64,000 bases of DNA from CBDATB01 sp965199745 (GTDB lineage: Bacteria; Bacteroidota; Bacteroidia; Cytophagales; Flammeovirgaceae). Positions 53,474-62,407 of this stretch are shown here, in pieces (the first letter of the stretch is position 1; the number at the start of each line of letters is the position of its first letter). The position numbers and the translations under genes are program-made. The DNA is taken from assembly GCA_965199745.1 (NCBI GenBank), contig CBDATB010000010.1:186001-250000 (forward strand), in the 5' to 3' direction. Below the pieces are notes generated by a model that saw only the letters and a program-made list of their open reading frames with translations, was not told the DNA's origin and did not search any database.

Positions 53474-53827
53474 ATGAAGAAAAGTAAAAATACAGCAAGT
53501 AGATACAAAAAGAAATTTCATCTTAAGACCGGTGATAAAGTAGCTGTTATAGCGGGTAACTACAGTGGCAAGTCAGGATTGGTATTGCGCGTAGATAAGA
53601 AAAAAGACCGTGCCATCGTGGAAGGACTAAATATAATAACCAAACACATAAAACCTACCAGAGAAAAACCCGAAGGTGGTGTAGAAAAAAGACAGGCAGG
53701 TATTCATATCAGTAATTTAATGGTTATAGACCCTAAAACAGGGGAAAAAACCAGAATAGGCAGGAAAAGAGATGAAGCAGGTAAATTGAAAAGGTACTCA
53801 AAAAAAACAGGTGAGTTGATAGATTAA
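53474..53827 (+). CDS. rplX: 50S ribosomal protein L24
   Basis: The 117-residue protein has the KOW motif (HLKTGDKVAVIAGNYSGKSG) and the GGVEKRQAGIHISNLMV segment of L24, an assembly initiator for the large subunit. Length is slightly above the usual 100-105, with an N-terminal lysine-rich lead. It is 11 bases after rplN. Confidence 0.96.
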   Translation: MKKSKNTASRYKKKFHLKTGDKVAVIAGNYSGKSGLVLRVDKKKDRAIVEGLNIITKHIKPTREKPEGGVEKRQAGIHISNLMVIDPKTGEKTRIGRKRDEAGKLKRYSKKTGELID

Positions 53828-53832
53828 ATACT

Positions 53833-54381
53833 ATGGTTCCCAAATTAAAAACAAAATATCAGGAAAATTTGGTTCCCGCACTGAAGAAGCATTTCAACTT
53901 CGAATCCGCTATGCGTGTACCCAAGCTAGTCAAAATAGGTATTAATAAAGGTATTGGCGTAGCTGTGTCCGATAAAAAACTGATAGATATAGGTATCGAA
54001 GAAATCAGTGCGGTGACTGGGCAGCGGGCAGTGGCTACTTATGCGAAAAAGTCAGTTTCTAACTTCAAACTACGAGAAGGCATGCCTATCGGGGCAAAAG
54101 TAACGCTAAGAAATACTAAAATGTACGAATTTCTCGATAGACTAATCAACATTGCCTTGCCTCGAGTAAGAGATTTTAATGGAATCAGTGACAAAAGCTT
54201 TGATGGTAGGGGAAATTACACGCTAGGCATACGCGAACAAATTATTTTTCCCGAAATATCTATCGACAAAGTAAAAAATATTTCCGGTATTAATATTACC
54301 ATCGTTACCTCTACAGATAGTGATGAAGAAAGCTACGAGCTTTTAAAAGCTTTTGGCTTTCCATTTAAAACAAAAAGTTAA
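53833..54381 (+). CDS. rplE: 50S ribosomal protein L5
   Basis: The 182-residue protein has the L5 pattern (MRVPKLVKIGINKGIG, RVRDFNGISDKSFDGRGNYTLGIREQIIFPEI) and binds 5S rRNA. It follows rplX by five bases and the gene for S14 starts 16 bases after its stop. Confidence 0.97.
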   Translation: MVPKLKTKYQENLVPALKKHFNFESAMRVPKLVKIGINKGIGVAVSDKKLIDIGIEEISAVTGQRAVATYAKKSVSNFKLREGMPIGAKVTLRNTKMYEFLDRLINIALPRVRDFNGISDKSFDGRGNYTLGIREQIIFPEISIDKVKNISGINITIVTSTDSDEESYELLKAFGFPFKTKS

Positions 54382-54397
54382 AAAAACTCATGCTGGC

Positions 54398-54667
54398 ATG
54401 GCAAAAGAATCAGTAAAAGCTCGCGAAATAAAAAGAGCTCGTTTAGTGGAAAAATACGCTAAAAAAAGAGAGGAGTTGAAAAAAAACAGCGACTGGATAG
54501 GTCTAGATAAATTACCTAGAAATTCCTCTAAAGTAAGGTTACACAATAGATGTAGGCTAACTGGAAGACCGAAAGGCTATATGCGAAGATTTGGTATATC
54601 TAGGGTAGCCTTCAGAAATTTGGCAGCATTAGGTAAAATACCAGGAGTAGCCAAAGCAAGTTGGTGA
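54398..54667 (+). CDS. rpsN: 30S ribosomal protein S14, zinc-free form
   Basis: The 89-residue protein starts MAKESVKAREIKRARLVEKY, so the ATG at 54398 is chosen over one at 54353 inside rplE. The C-terminal LHNRCRLTGRPKGYMRRFGISR has one cysteine instead of the CxxC-x12-CxxC pattern, so it is the form that does not bind zinc. Confidence 0.96.
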   Translation: MAKESVKAREIKRARLVEKYAKKREELKKNSDWIGLDKLPRNSSKVRLHNRCRLTGRPKGYMRRFGISRVAFRNLAALGKIPGVAKASW

Positions 54668-54752
54668 TCCCAAAATTATAATCAAAAAACGATAAAATTC
54701 TTTCTGACTAATTCAAAATTGTACCATCCAGCAATCTTAATTTTATAAGATA

Positions 54753-55148
54753 ATGACAGATCCTATTGCTGACTATTTAACCAGAATAAGAAATGCTATT
54801 GTAGCTAAACACAGAGTTGTGGAAATTCCCTCCTCAAATATTAAGAGAGAAATTACTAGAGTTCTACACGACAAAGGCTACATACAAGCCTACAAATTTA
54901 TAGGACAAGAAGCCAAAAGTGTAATCAAAATAGCATTAAAATATAATGCAACAACTAGTTTCTCTGCTATCGTTAAATTAGAAAGAATCAGCAGACCTGG
55001 TTTGCGAAAGTATACCAAAGCGCGTAATATTCCCCGAGTACTTAATGGACTGGGTATTGCCATCGTCTCTACCTCACAAGGTGTGATGACTGACAAAGAA
55101 GCACGTACGCTAAATATCGGTGGCGAGGTACTCTGTTATGTTTATTAA
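54753..55148 (+). CDS. rpsH: 30S ribosomal protein S8
   Basis: The 131-residue protein starts MTDPIADYLTRIRNA and ends with VSTSQGVMTDKEARTLNIGGEVLCYVY, standard for S8, which binds the central 16S domain and in E. coli represses the spc operon. It is 85 bases after rpsN, a slightly long gap with no obvious signal. Confidence 0.97.
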   Translation: MTDPIADYLTRIRNAIVAKHRVVEIPSSNIKREITRVLHDKGYIQAYKFIGQEAKSVIKIALKYNATTSFSAIVKLERISRPGLRKYTKARNIPRVLNGLGIAIVSTSQGVMTDKEARTLNIGGEVLCYVY

Positions 55149-55180
55149 TTATTTTTAAGTAATTGTAATTTTGACCAAAA

Positions 55181-55732
55181 ATGTCAAGAATTGGAAAAAA
55201 AACTGTTTCTCTTCCTTCAGGAGTAACAGTAGATATATCTCCACATAACGTGCTGACAGTTAAAGGACCTAAAGGTACGTTGACGCAACAAGTCAACCCA
55301 GATATCAACTTAAAAATGAAAGCTGACAGCCTGTTTTTCTCACGACCTACCGAACAAAAGCACCATAAAGCACTGCACGGCTTGTATCGCGCCTTGGCAA
55401 ACAATATGGTTATCGGTGTGACAAGTGGGTATAAAAAAGAGTTAGAACTCGTGGGTGTGGGTTATAAAGCAGCCAATAAAGGCAATTACTTAGAACTAAA
55501 CCTCGGCTACTCCCACAACGTTTATTTTCAAGTACCTGCTGAGCTATCTGTGAGTACTGTCACACAAAAAGGACAGAACCCCACAATTATTCTGGAAGGC
55601 ATCGACAAGCAGCTCATTGGGTACGTAGCGGCAGAAATAAAAAAACTTAGAAAAGTAGAACCTTACAAAGGCAAAGGTATTCGCTTTGTAGGAGAAGAAA
55701 TTAGAAAAAAAGCAGGTAAAACAGGTAAGTAA
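55181..55732 (+). CDS. rplF: 50S ribosomal protein L6
   Basis: The 183-residue protein starts MSRIGKKTVSLPSGVTVDI and has the two L6 domains, including GYKKELELVGVGYKA and the C-terminal EPYKGKGIRFVGEEIRKKAGKTGK signature. It supports the GTPase-associated region. Confidence 0.97.
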   Translation: MSRIGKKTVSLPSGVTVDISPHNVLTVKGPKGTLTQQVNPDINLKMKADSLFFSRPTEQKHHKALHGLYRALANNMVIGVTSGYKKELELVGVGYKAANKGNYLELNLGYSHNVYFQVPAELSVSTVTQKGQNPTIILEGIDKQLIGYVAAEIKKLRKVEPYKGKGIRFVGEEIRKKAGKTGK

Positions 55733-55757
55733 TCATTAACGATTGATTGAAAATAAA

Positions 55758-56108
55758 ATGGCTATCACCAAGAGTTTCAGAAGACTAAGAATTAAGAGAA
55801 GAATTAGAAAAAAAATATCTGGTACTACACAAAAACCGAGATTATCCGTCTTCAAAAGTAATACGACCATTACTGCCCAGTTAATTGACGACGAATCAGG
55901 GCGAACCCTAGCGCACGCCTCCTCTAAAGAGGTATCTGATGCGCGTTCAGTAAATATTTCTTCTTCCAAAGAAGTCGGAGATAAAATTGCCGAAAGGGCT
56001 GCCAAACAAGGAATAAAATCTATTGTATTTGATAGAAACGGCTACGCCTACCACGGCAAAATAAAAGCCTTGGCAGAAGCTGTAAGGGAAAAAGGAATTA
56101 ACTTTTAA
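55758..56108 (+). CDS. rplR: 50S ribosomal protein L18
   Basis: The 116-residue protein starts MAITKSFRRLRIKRRIRKKI, so the ATG at 55758 is used and not a TTG 15 bases before. It binds 5S rRNA (SVFKSNTTITAQLIDD, FDRNGYAYHGKIKALAEAVREKG). Confidence 0.96.
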   Translation: MAITKSFRRLRIKRRIRKKISGTTQKPRLSVFKSNTTITAQLIDDESGRTLAHASSKEVSDARSVNISSSKEVGDKIAERAAKQGIKSIVFDRNGYAYHGKIKALAEAVREKGINF

Positions 56109-56128
56109 TAGTCTAGCTTAATGAAATC

Positions 56129-56644
56129 ATGAATGTAGGTAATCAAAAAATAAGAGCGGCACAACTTGAGCTAACCGAAAAAGTAGTGGCTATTAAAAGA
56201 GTAGCTAAAGTGGTAAAAGGCGGCCGCAAGTTTAGTTTCTCTGCTATTGTAGTGGTGGGTAACGCCAAGGGTATTGTTGGCTATGGCTTAGGAAAAGCCA
56301 ATGAGGTGACTGATGCTATTACCAAAGGAGTAGAAGATGCAAAGAAAAACTTGATGGACGTACCTCTATCGAAAGGTACTATCCCCCATGAGATGAGTGG
56401 TAAATATGGCGGAGGCAGGGTACTCGTTAGACCGGCCTCTCCCGGTACAGGTGTTATTGCTGGTGGTGCCATGCGGGCTGTACTTGAATTGGCAGGAGTG
56501 AAAGATGTGTTGGCAAAATCAAAAGGCTCTTCAAATCCGCATAATGTGGTAAAAGCTACTATTGACACATTAGTTAAATTGAGAAACCCTGAAACTGTCG
56601 CCAAACAAAGAACTGTGAGTATTGATAAGGTATTCAACGGATAA
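56129..56644 (+). CDS. rpsE: 30S ribosomal protein S5
   Basis: The 171-residue protein carries the S5 signature (VAKVVKGGRKFSFSAIVVVG, GYGLGKANEVTDAI) and the GGGRVLVRPASPGTGVIAGG segment that contacts 16S rRNA at the decoding and mRNA-unwinding region. It follows rplR by 20 bases. Confidence 0.97.
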   Translation: MNVGNQKIRAAQLELTEKVVAIKRVAKVVKGGRKFSFSAIVVVGNAKGIVGYGLGKANEVTDAITKGVEDAKKNLMDVPLSKGTIPHEMSGKYGGGRVLVRPASPGTGVIAGGAMRAVLELAGVKDVLAKSKGSSNPHNVVKATIDTLVKLRNPETVAKQRTVSIDKVFNG

Positions 56645-56689
56645 TATTTAAGTATTGGTTTTTAACTTATCCGATAATATTGATAAAAA

Positions 56690-56869
56690 ATGGTCAAAAT
56701 AAGAATTAAACAAGTTAGAAGTACTATAAGAAGACCCGAAAACCAAAAACGTACTATCAAAGCTTTGGGTTTAGGTAAAATTAACAGAGTGGTTGAGCAT
56801 GAAGCCAAAGAGTCAATATTAGGTATGGTGCGTAAAGTAAGTCACTTGGTAGAAGTAGAAGAATGCTAG
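56690..56869 (+). CDS. rpmD: 50S ribosomal protein L30
   Basis: The 59-residue frame begins at ATG 56690 and encodes MVKIRIKQVRSTIRRPENQK, then KALGLGKINRVVEHE and ends VRKVSHLVEVEEC. This matches L30, and the place between rpsE and rplO is the conserved one. It is easily missed because of its length. Confidence 0.95.
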   Translation: MVKIRIKQVRSTIRRPENQKRTIKALGLGKINRVVEHEAKESILGMVRKVSHLVEVEEC

Positions 56870-56893
56870 TTTAATCTATTGATACTTTAAACA

Positions 56894-57349
56894 ATGAAAT
56901 TACATACATTGAAGCCGGCAAACGGTTCTGTAAAGAAAAAAAAGAGAATAGCCAGAGGGCAAGGCTCAGGACGAGGTGGAACCAGTACACGCGGACACAA
57001 AGGTGCTCAGTCTCGCTCAGGATATAGCCGAAAACCAGGTTTTGAGGGCGGACAAATGCCACTGCAAAGACGAATTCCTAAATTCGGTTTCAAGAACCCA
57101 AATAGCCTAGTGTATAAACCAGTTAACCTGGATACTATCCAAATGCTAGTAGAAAAAAATGCTTTACAAAGCATTAGCTTCAATGACTATGTTAAAAATG
57201 GCTTATTATCGAAAAATGATAAAGTAAAAATACTGGGAAGAGGAAAGTTAAAAACTGCCGTAGAAGTAACAGCCCATGCCTTTTCTGCCACTGCAAAAAC
57301 TAATATCGAATCGGCAGGTGGTCAAACCATTATAATTGACAATAAGTAA
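56894..57349 (+). CDS. rplO: 50S ribosomal protein L15
   Basis: The 151-residue protein has the basic glycine-rich start (GSVKKKKRIARGQGSGRGGTS) and FEGGQMPLQRRIPKFGF, standard for L15. In nearly all bacteria secY follows; here a 235-residue unrelated gene and about 120 bases of non-coding sequence stand between them. Confidence 0.97.
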   Translation: MKLHTLKPANGSVKKKKRIARGQGSGRGGTSTRGHKGAQSRSGYSRKPGFEGGQMPLQRRIPKFGFKNPNSLVYKPVNLDTIQMLVEKNALQSISFNDYVKNGLLSKNDKVKILGRGKLKTAVEVTAHAFSATAKTNIESAGGQTIIIDNK

Positions 57350-57410
57350 ATTGACAGTTGTGCGTCATCTAACAGCAACGCTCTGAAATTGGAAATCGAG
57401 AAAAAATAGA

Positions 57411-58118
57411 ATGAATAAAATAACAGAAATAACTGAATGGATTGAAATGCATTCGACTGAAATTATAGAGAATATTGACCGAGAAAGCGTTGACGTTTAC
57501 AACTTCTTAAAAAAAGAGTTTAACAAATCGAATGTCAATACAAATTATCTATTCCAATTTGTATTTAAGAGTTTTTACAAAGTTGACAACGCTGGGCTAA
57601 CACCTGAATTTAAAAAGGAATATTTCGAGATTTTGGAAGAAAATCGGAACAAAAAACATTTTGATCTTGAAAAAGTATCATGCAGACTTTTTTCATTTCC
57701 CAACAGAAAAGAACAAGACACATTGCAATTTTCATTTGTAACAAAGTTGTTTAGTACAATAGATGACAAAATGCCGATTTATGACAGTAAAGCTGCTAAA
57801 ATGTTTTCTCTTTCAAGACCATATCAAATCGAATTTGAAATAAAATTGGATAAATATTTAGACCAACTTGATATAATTCAAAATGGCTACCAACAAATAA
57901 CGGAACAAAATCTTCTACCAAAAACAATTGGACTTTTTGACCGAGAATTTAAAAACAATAAACTGTCTGAAATGAAAAAACTAGATTTCATTTTTTGGTC
58001 AGCAGGTAAAATAAAAACAATAATTACTACAAAAGGAGATGACGGTTTTCATACAATGGAGGAATTAAATGAAATTGATATGAAAACCAATAAGTTTGGA
58101 GTGTACTTGCAAAGCTAA
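57411..58118 (+). CDS. Uncharacterised 235-residue protein inserted between rplO and secY
   Basis: I cannot name this protein with certainty. It is mainly helical, acidic and basic in patches, without signal peptide or membrane segment. A central segment SFVTKLFSTIDDKMPIYDSKAAKMF (about 106-130, here quoted in part) resembles a conserved block of uncharacterised proteins, with the pattern S/F-F-x-T/S-K-x-x-x-T-I-x-x-x-x-P-I-Y/W-D-S. It is AT-rich and uses more AAA, ATT and TTA codons than the ribosomal genes around it, so it looks acquired. It is read in the same direction as the operon, so it would be transcribed with it. Its flanks (57350-57410, 58119-58180) are unlike operon spacers elsewhere in the cluster. 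A stand-alone accessory or defence role is possible but not shown. Confidence 0.7.
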   Translation: MNKITEITEWIEMHSTEIIENIDRESVDVYNFLKKEFNKSNVNTNYLFQFVFKSFYKVDNAGLTPEFKKEYFEILEENRNKKHFDLEKVSCRLFSFPNRKEQDTLQFSFVTKLFSTIDDKMPIYDSKAAKMFSLSRPYQIEFEIKLDKYLDQLDIIQNGYQQITEQNLLPKTIGLFDREFKNNKLSEMKKLDFIFWSAGKIKTIITTKGDDGFHTMEELNEIDMKTNKFGVYLQS

Positions 58119-58180
58119 GTACTAACCCACACAACTACTCATAGCCGAGACCGTTATCAGTTACTCCTAATACCATAGCG

Positions 58181-59524
58181 ATGAAGAAATTTTTCAAAAC
58201 CATTCAGAATATCTACTCCATTGAAGAGTTAAGAAATAGAATCTTATATACGCTGGGCTTTTTGGCTGTATTCAGACTTGGTTCCTTCATCGCTTTGCCC
58301 GGAATAGACCCAGTACTGCTCAAGCAATACTTGGGTGCTGATTCAGGAGGTATACTGGGCATGATAAATATATTTTTGGGAGGTGCCTTCAATAGAGCCT
58401 CTATCTTTGCGTTGGGCATTATGCCTTACATCTCTGCTTCAATTGTTATTCAGTTATTAACGGTATCGCTACCGTATTTTCAGCGTATGCAAAAAGAAGG
58501 TGAAGCAGGAAGGAAAAAAATAAATCAAATTACTAGAGTACTGACCATTATTATTACATTAGTGCAATCGTCTGCTTATCTGGCAACAACAATTCCACAA
58601 GAAGCTATTTATGCTGAGATAAGCACTACTTTTTTTACTTTCTCCTCAATGATTATTCTTACTGCCGGTACTATATTCTGCATGTGGGTCGGAGAAAAAA
58701 TTACAGAAAAAGGCATTGGAAATGGTATATCGATGCTGATAATGATTAATATTATTTCAGGTCTTCCAGTGGCTTTGGTGCAAGAAGTTACCACAAGAGG
58801 TGCAGGAGGATTACTTCTATTAGTACTAGAAATACTGGCACTGTTTTTTATCGTGATGGCTGTTGTACTCTTAACTACCGCCATCAGAAGAGTGCCGATC
58901 CAATATGCACGTCAAGTAGTTGGTAGCAGAAGGAGTTTTACAGGAAAGACACAACGGTCTTATTTGCCCATTAAAGTAAATGCAGCCAATGTAATGCCAA
59001 TTATATTCGCCCAATCCTTGATGTTTCTGCCTTCTATGGTCGCCAATACTTGGGCAGATGAAAGTGATATAGCGCGCTATATTGCCACTAGCTTTGCAGA
59101 TTTTACTTCTTGGCAATATAATCTTACTTTTGCATTACTTATTGTAGCCTTTACGTTTATCTATACGGCAATGACGATTAACCCTAAGCAGATGGCAGAT
59201 GATATGAAACGAAATAACGCTTTTATACCTGGAGTAAAACCAGGCGAATCAACTACTGAGTATATCAGTACAGTTATTGATAGGGTAACTTTACCCGGTG
59301 CTTTGTACCTCTCAATAGTAGCTGTTCTGCCGGCTTTTGCAAATATGGCAGGGGTGAGTGTGAATTTTTCCCAGTTTTACGGAGGAACTTCTTTAATCAT
59401 CATGGTAGGTGTAGTACTTGATACTTTACAACAAATAGAGAGTTATTTGCTCATGCGACACTATGAAAGTATGATGAAATCAGGAAAAGTTAAGGGGAGA
59501 TCAAACATAGCAGTCGCCGGATGA
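58181..59524 (+). CDS. secY: Protein translocase subunit SecY
   Basis: The 447-residue protein has ten membrane segments and SecY signatures: RILYTLGFLAVFRLGSFIALPG, ISASIVIQLLTVSLPYFQRMQKEGE and the later QRSYLPIKVNAANVMPIIFAQS. It forms the channel of the Sec translocon. Its ATG is free of overlap; its stop overlaps the map start by four bases (ATGA). Confidence 0.97.
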   Translation: MKKFFKTIQNIYSIEELRNRILYTLGFLAVFRLGSFIALPGIDPVLLKQYLGADSGGILGMINIFLGGAFNRASIFALGIMPYISASIVIQLLTVSLPYFQRMQKEGEAGRKKINQITRVLTIIITLVQSSAYLATTIPQEAIYAEISTTFFTFSSMIILTAGTIFCMWVGEKITEKGIGNGISMLIMINIISGLPVALVQEVTTRGAGGLLLLVLEILALFFIVMAVVLLTTAIRRVPIQYARQVVGSRRSFTGKTQRSYLPIKVNAANVMPIIFAQSLMFLPSMVANTWADESDIARYIATSFADFTSWQYNLTFALLIVAFTFIYTAMTINPKQMADDMKRNNAFIPGVKPGESTTEYISTVIDRVTLPGALYLSIVAVLPAFANMAGVSVNFSQFYGGTSLIIMVGVVLDTLQQIESYLLMRHYESMMKSGKVKGRSNIAVAG

Positions 59525-60303
59525 TAAAATATAAGACCGATATAGACATAGGTTATATGCGCGCCAGTGCCGACCTATTGGGTAGGGTACACGGTATATT
59601 AGCACAAAATATAACACCAGGAGTTACAACTAGGCAACTCGATAAAATAGCAGAAGAGTTTATCCGCGACCACCAGGCTTCACCCTCTTTCTTAAATTAT
59701 AGAGGTTTCCCGTTTTCTTTGTGTATATCTAAAAATGAAGTGGTAGTACACGGTCTACCAGACGACAATGCCCTAGTAGATGGAGATATTATTTCTATAG
59801 ACTGTGGTGTTTTTTTAGACGGTTATCATGCCGATAGTGCCTATACTTACCCAATAGGAGAGGTAGATCCTGAAATTTTGGCACTGATGAGAGTAACTAA
59901 GCAGTGCCTTCATAAGGGTATAGAACAAATGATAAAAGGTAAAAGAGTCGGAGATATCAGCTTTGCTATACAGTCGCATGCACAAAATTATGGCTACTCA
60001 GTAGTTCGCGAACTGGTAGGGCACGGCGTAGGAAAAAACCTGCACGAAAAACCCGATGTACCTAATTATGGAAAGAGAGGTAGAGGTGCTAAAATACAAA
60101 ATGGTATGGTGTTAGCCATAGAGCCGATGATCAACTTGGGGAAAAAAGAGGTAGTAAAAGAAAAAGACGGTTGGACCGTACGTACTAAAGATAGAAAAGC
60201 ATCGGCACATTACGAACATACTGTTGCTTTCCACGAAGATAAAACTGAAATTCTAACCACTTTTAAGTACATAGAACAAGATTTTCAATACGAACATGCC
60301 TAA
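59521..60303 (+). CDS. map: Methionine aminopeptidase, type I
   Basis: The 260-residue enzyme removes the starting methionine from new proteins. The five metal ligands are present: D94 and D105 (DCGVFLDGYHAD), H168 (GHGVG), E201 (IEPM) and E232 (EHTVAF). The start overlaps secY by four bases and the end overlaps infA by eight bases, so the three genes are tightly coupled. Confidence 0.96.
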   Translation: MIKYKTDIDIGYMRASADLLGRVHGILAQNITPGVTTRQLDKIAEEFIRDHQASPSFLNYRGFPFSLCISKNEVVVHGLPDDNALVDGDIISIDCGVFLDGYHADSAYTYPIGEVDPEILALMRVTKQCLHKGIEQMIKGKRVGDISFAIQSHAQNYGYSVVRELVGHGVGKNLHEKPDVPNYGKRGRGAKIQNGMVLAIEPMINLGKKEVVKEKDGWTVRTKDRKASAHYEHTVAFHEDKTEILTTFKYIEQDFQYEHA

Positions 60304-60514
60304 ACAATCTAACATAGAACAGGATGGTACTGTAATTGAATCTTTATCTAACGCAATGTTTCGTGTGGAATTGGAGAATAAACATCAGATCATTGCGCAT
60401 ATTTCAGGTAAGATGAGAATGAACTACATCAAAATTTTACCTGGCGACAAAGTCAAACTAGAAATGTCCCCCTATGACTTAACAAAAGGCAGAATCGTTT
60501 ACAGATACAAGTAG
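60296..60514 (+). CDS. infA: Translation initiation factor IF-1
   Basis: The 72-residue OB-fold protein has the IF-1 pattern (GTVIESLSNAMFRVELEN, ISGKMRMNYIKILPGDKVKLEMSPYDLTKGRIVYRYK). It assists 30S initiation with IF-2 and IF-3. It overlaps map by eight bases and precedes rpmJ by 51 bases. Confidence 0.97.
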   Translation: MPKQSNIEQDGTVIESLSNAMFRVELENKHQIIAHISGKMRMNYIKILPGDKVKLEMSPYDLTKGRIVYRYK

Positions 60515-60565
60515 TAGTATGCAATTTGCACTTATCAAGGCTAATTGAACTAAATATTAATATTT

Positions 60566-60682
60566 ATGAAAGTAAAGGCATCAGTAAAAAAACGCAGCAC
60601 CGACTGTAAAATTATCAGAAGAAAAGGCAAGCTATTCGTGATTAATAAAAAAAATCCCCGTTTTAAGCAAAGACAAGGCTAA
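60566..60682 (+). CDS. rpmJ: 50S ribosomal protein L36, zinc-free form
   Basis: The 38-residue frame from ATG 60566 encodes MKVKASVKKRSTDCKIIRRKGKLFVINKKNPRFKQRQG-type sequence (positions given, not all residues): the start KVKASVKK and end RFKQRQG are diagnostic. Of the usual CxxC-x12-C-x4-H zinc set only one Cys (residue 14) remains, so it should not bind zinc. It is in its normal place between infA and rpsM. Confidence 0.95.
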   Translation: MKVKASVKKRSTDCKIIRRKGKLFVINKKNPRFKQRQG

Positions 60683-60787
60683 CACATTGCAATAAGATTG
60701 TTTATTGAATAAATTAACAAAGTGCTTAAAACTTAATTTTATGTTGAAGCCTAATTTATAAAACCTAAATCTAACCGCTAAATAATT

Positions 60788-61168
60788 ATGGCAAGAATTT
60801 CGGGCGTTGATATTCCTGACAACAAGAGGGGTGTTATTGCACTAACCTACATACTTGGTATAGGACACTCCTCATCAAGAGATATTCTTAAAAAAGCATC
60901 CGTAGATGCTGACAAAAAAGTAAGCGAATGGACAGACGATGAAGCAAAAGCCATCCGAGATATTATCAATAATGAATATAAAATTGAAGGAGTCTTAAAG
61001 TCTGAAATACAACTAAATATCAAGCGCTTAATGGATATTGGTTGTTATCGTGGATTAAGACATAGAAAGGGTCTTCCATTGAGAGGACAGAAGACAAAAA
61101 ATAATTCGCGTACCAGAAAGGGAAAGCGCAAGACAATAGCCAATAAGAAAAAAGCAGTTAAAGGTTAG
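60788..61168 (+). CDS. rpsM: 30S ribosomal protein S13
   Basis: The 126-residue protein starts MARISGVDIPDNKRGVIALTYILGIG and has the CYRGLRHRKGLPLRGQKTKNNSRTRKG signature of S13, at the head of the 30S subunit near the P site. It begins the alpha-operon part of the cluster after a 105-base gap with a weak inverted repeat (CAATAA...TTATTG at 60690-60707). Confidence 0.97.
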   Translation: MARISGVDIPDNKRGVIALTYILGIGHSSSRDILKKASVDADKKVSEWTDDEAKAIRDIINNEYKIEGVLKSEIQLNIKRLMDIGCYRGLRHRKGLPLRGQKTKNNSRTRKGKRKTIANKKKAVKG

Positions 61169-61252
61169 ATCTTTTTAACTAAAAACGAAAAGTTACTTCT
61201 TTACTACATCATTGAGTTTTAAAATTCAATATTCAAAATTTTAACATGAGAT

Positions 61253-61645
61253 ATGGCTCAAAAAAGAAAAGATAAAGCTAAAAAAAGGGTGGTACAAGTG
61301 GAAAGTACTGGTGAGGTTCATATCAAAGCCTCATTCAACAACATTATTATTTCTATAACTAATACCGCAGGGCGGGTTATTTCGTGGTCTTCGGCTGGTA
61401 AAATGGGTTTTAGAGGTTCTAAAAAGAATACTCCTTATGCTGCACAAACTGCCGCCTCAGACTGTGCCAAAGTTGCCTACGATCTTGGGATGAGGAAAGC
61501 TGAGGTATTCGTTAGAGGACCCGGTGCAGGCAGAGAATCAGCTATCAGAACTATTCAGAATACAGGAATTGAAGTGCTGACTATTAAAGATGTAACACCA
61601 TTACCGCATAACGGTTGCAGACCACCAAAAAGAAGAAGAGTCTGA
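61253..61645 (+). CDS. rpsK: 30S ribosomal protein S11
   Basis: The 130-residue protein has the S11 pattern (GEVHIKASFNNIIISITNTAGRVISWSSAGKMGFRGSKKNTPYAAQ, given in part, and VRGPGAGRESAIRTI, TPLPHNGCRPPKRRRV). It forms part of the mRNA exit site. It follows rpsM by 84 bases. Confidence 0.97.
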   Translation: MAQKRKDKAKKRVVQVESTGEVHIKASFNNIIISITNTAGRVISWSSAGKMGFRGSKKNTPYAAQTAASDCAKVAYDLGMRKAEVFVRGPGAGRESAIRTIQNTGIEVLTIKDVTPLPHNGCRPPKRRRV

Positions 61646-61704
61646 TAAATATTTCCTGTCAACTTAGTTTACGTAATAGAATTTCAATATAAAAAATAAT
61701 CCAT

Positions 61705-62307
61705 ATGGCTAGATATACCGGACCGTCCTCAAAAATATCCAGACGGTTTAGCGAACCTATCTTCGGTCCTTGCAAGGAGCTCAAAAAAAGAAATTATCCA
61801 CCCGGACAACACGGCAGAAACCGTAGAAGAAAAGAATCAGAATACGCTGTTCAGTTGATGGCTAAACAGAAGGCTAAATATACTTATGGCGTGTTGGAAA
61901 AGCAATTCCATAATCTCTTCGATAAGGCAGCTAGTAAATCGGGGGTTACCGGCACGATTTTACTGCAGTTACTAGAATCTCGTCTCGACAATGTAGTTTT
62001 TCGGGTAGGGCTAGCACCTACAAGGCGAGCAGCTCGCCAGCTCGTGAGCCACAAACATATCACTGTTGATGGTAAGCTAGTCAATGTACCGTCTTATTTG
62101 CTAAAACCTGGAAATATTATCGGAGTAAGAGAAAAGTCTAGATATCTGAAAATAATCAAAGATAGTGTGAAAAATAAGAAAAATAGGTATAGCTGGATCG
62201 AATGGGATGATAAGCTAATTCAGGGTAAGTTTATGAACTTACCCGAAAGAGAGGAAATCCCTGAAAACCTCAAAGAGCAGCTAATTGTGGAATTGTACTC
62301 CAAATAA
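61705..62307 (+). CDS. rpsD: 30S ribosomal protein S4
   Basis: The 200-residue protein starts MARYTGPSSKISRRFSEPIFG and has an S4 RNA-binding domain (LESRLDNVVFRVGLAPTRRAARQLVSHKHITVDG, shown in part). Only one cysteine occurs in the N-terminal part, so the zinc knuckle is missing. S4 starts 16S assembly. Confidence 0.97.
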   Translation: MARYTGPSSKISRRFSEPIFGPCKELKKRNYPPGQHGRNRRRKESEYAVQLMAKQKAKYTYGVLEKQFHNLFDKAASKSGVTGTILLQLLESRLDNVVFRVGLAPTRRAARQLVSHKHITVDGKLVNVPSYLLKPGNIIGVREKSRYLKIIKDSVKNKKNRYSWIEWDDKLIQGKFMNLPEREEIPENLKEQLIVELYSK

Positions 62308-62407
62308 ACCTTCAACTTTTTTGTGAAACCGATAAGTAAAAAGCAAAAATCTTTAAAAAATTCATATTTTTTTATAACCAATAAAATTATTATAACATAT
62401 TACAGCT

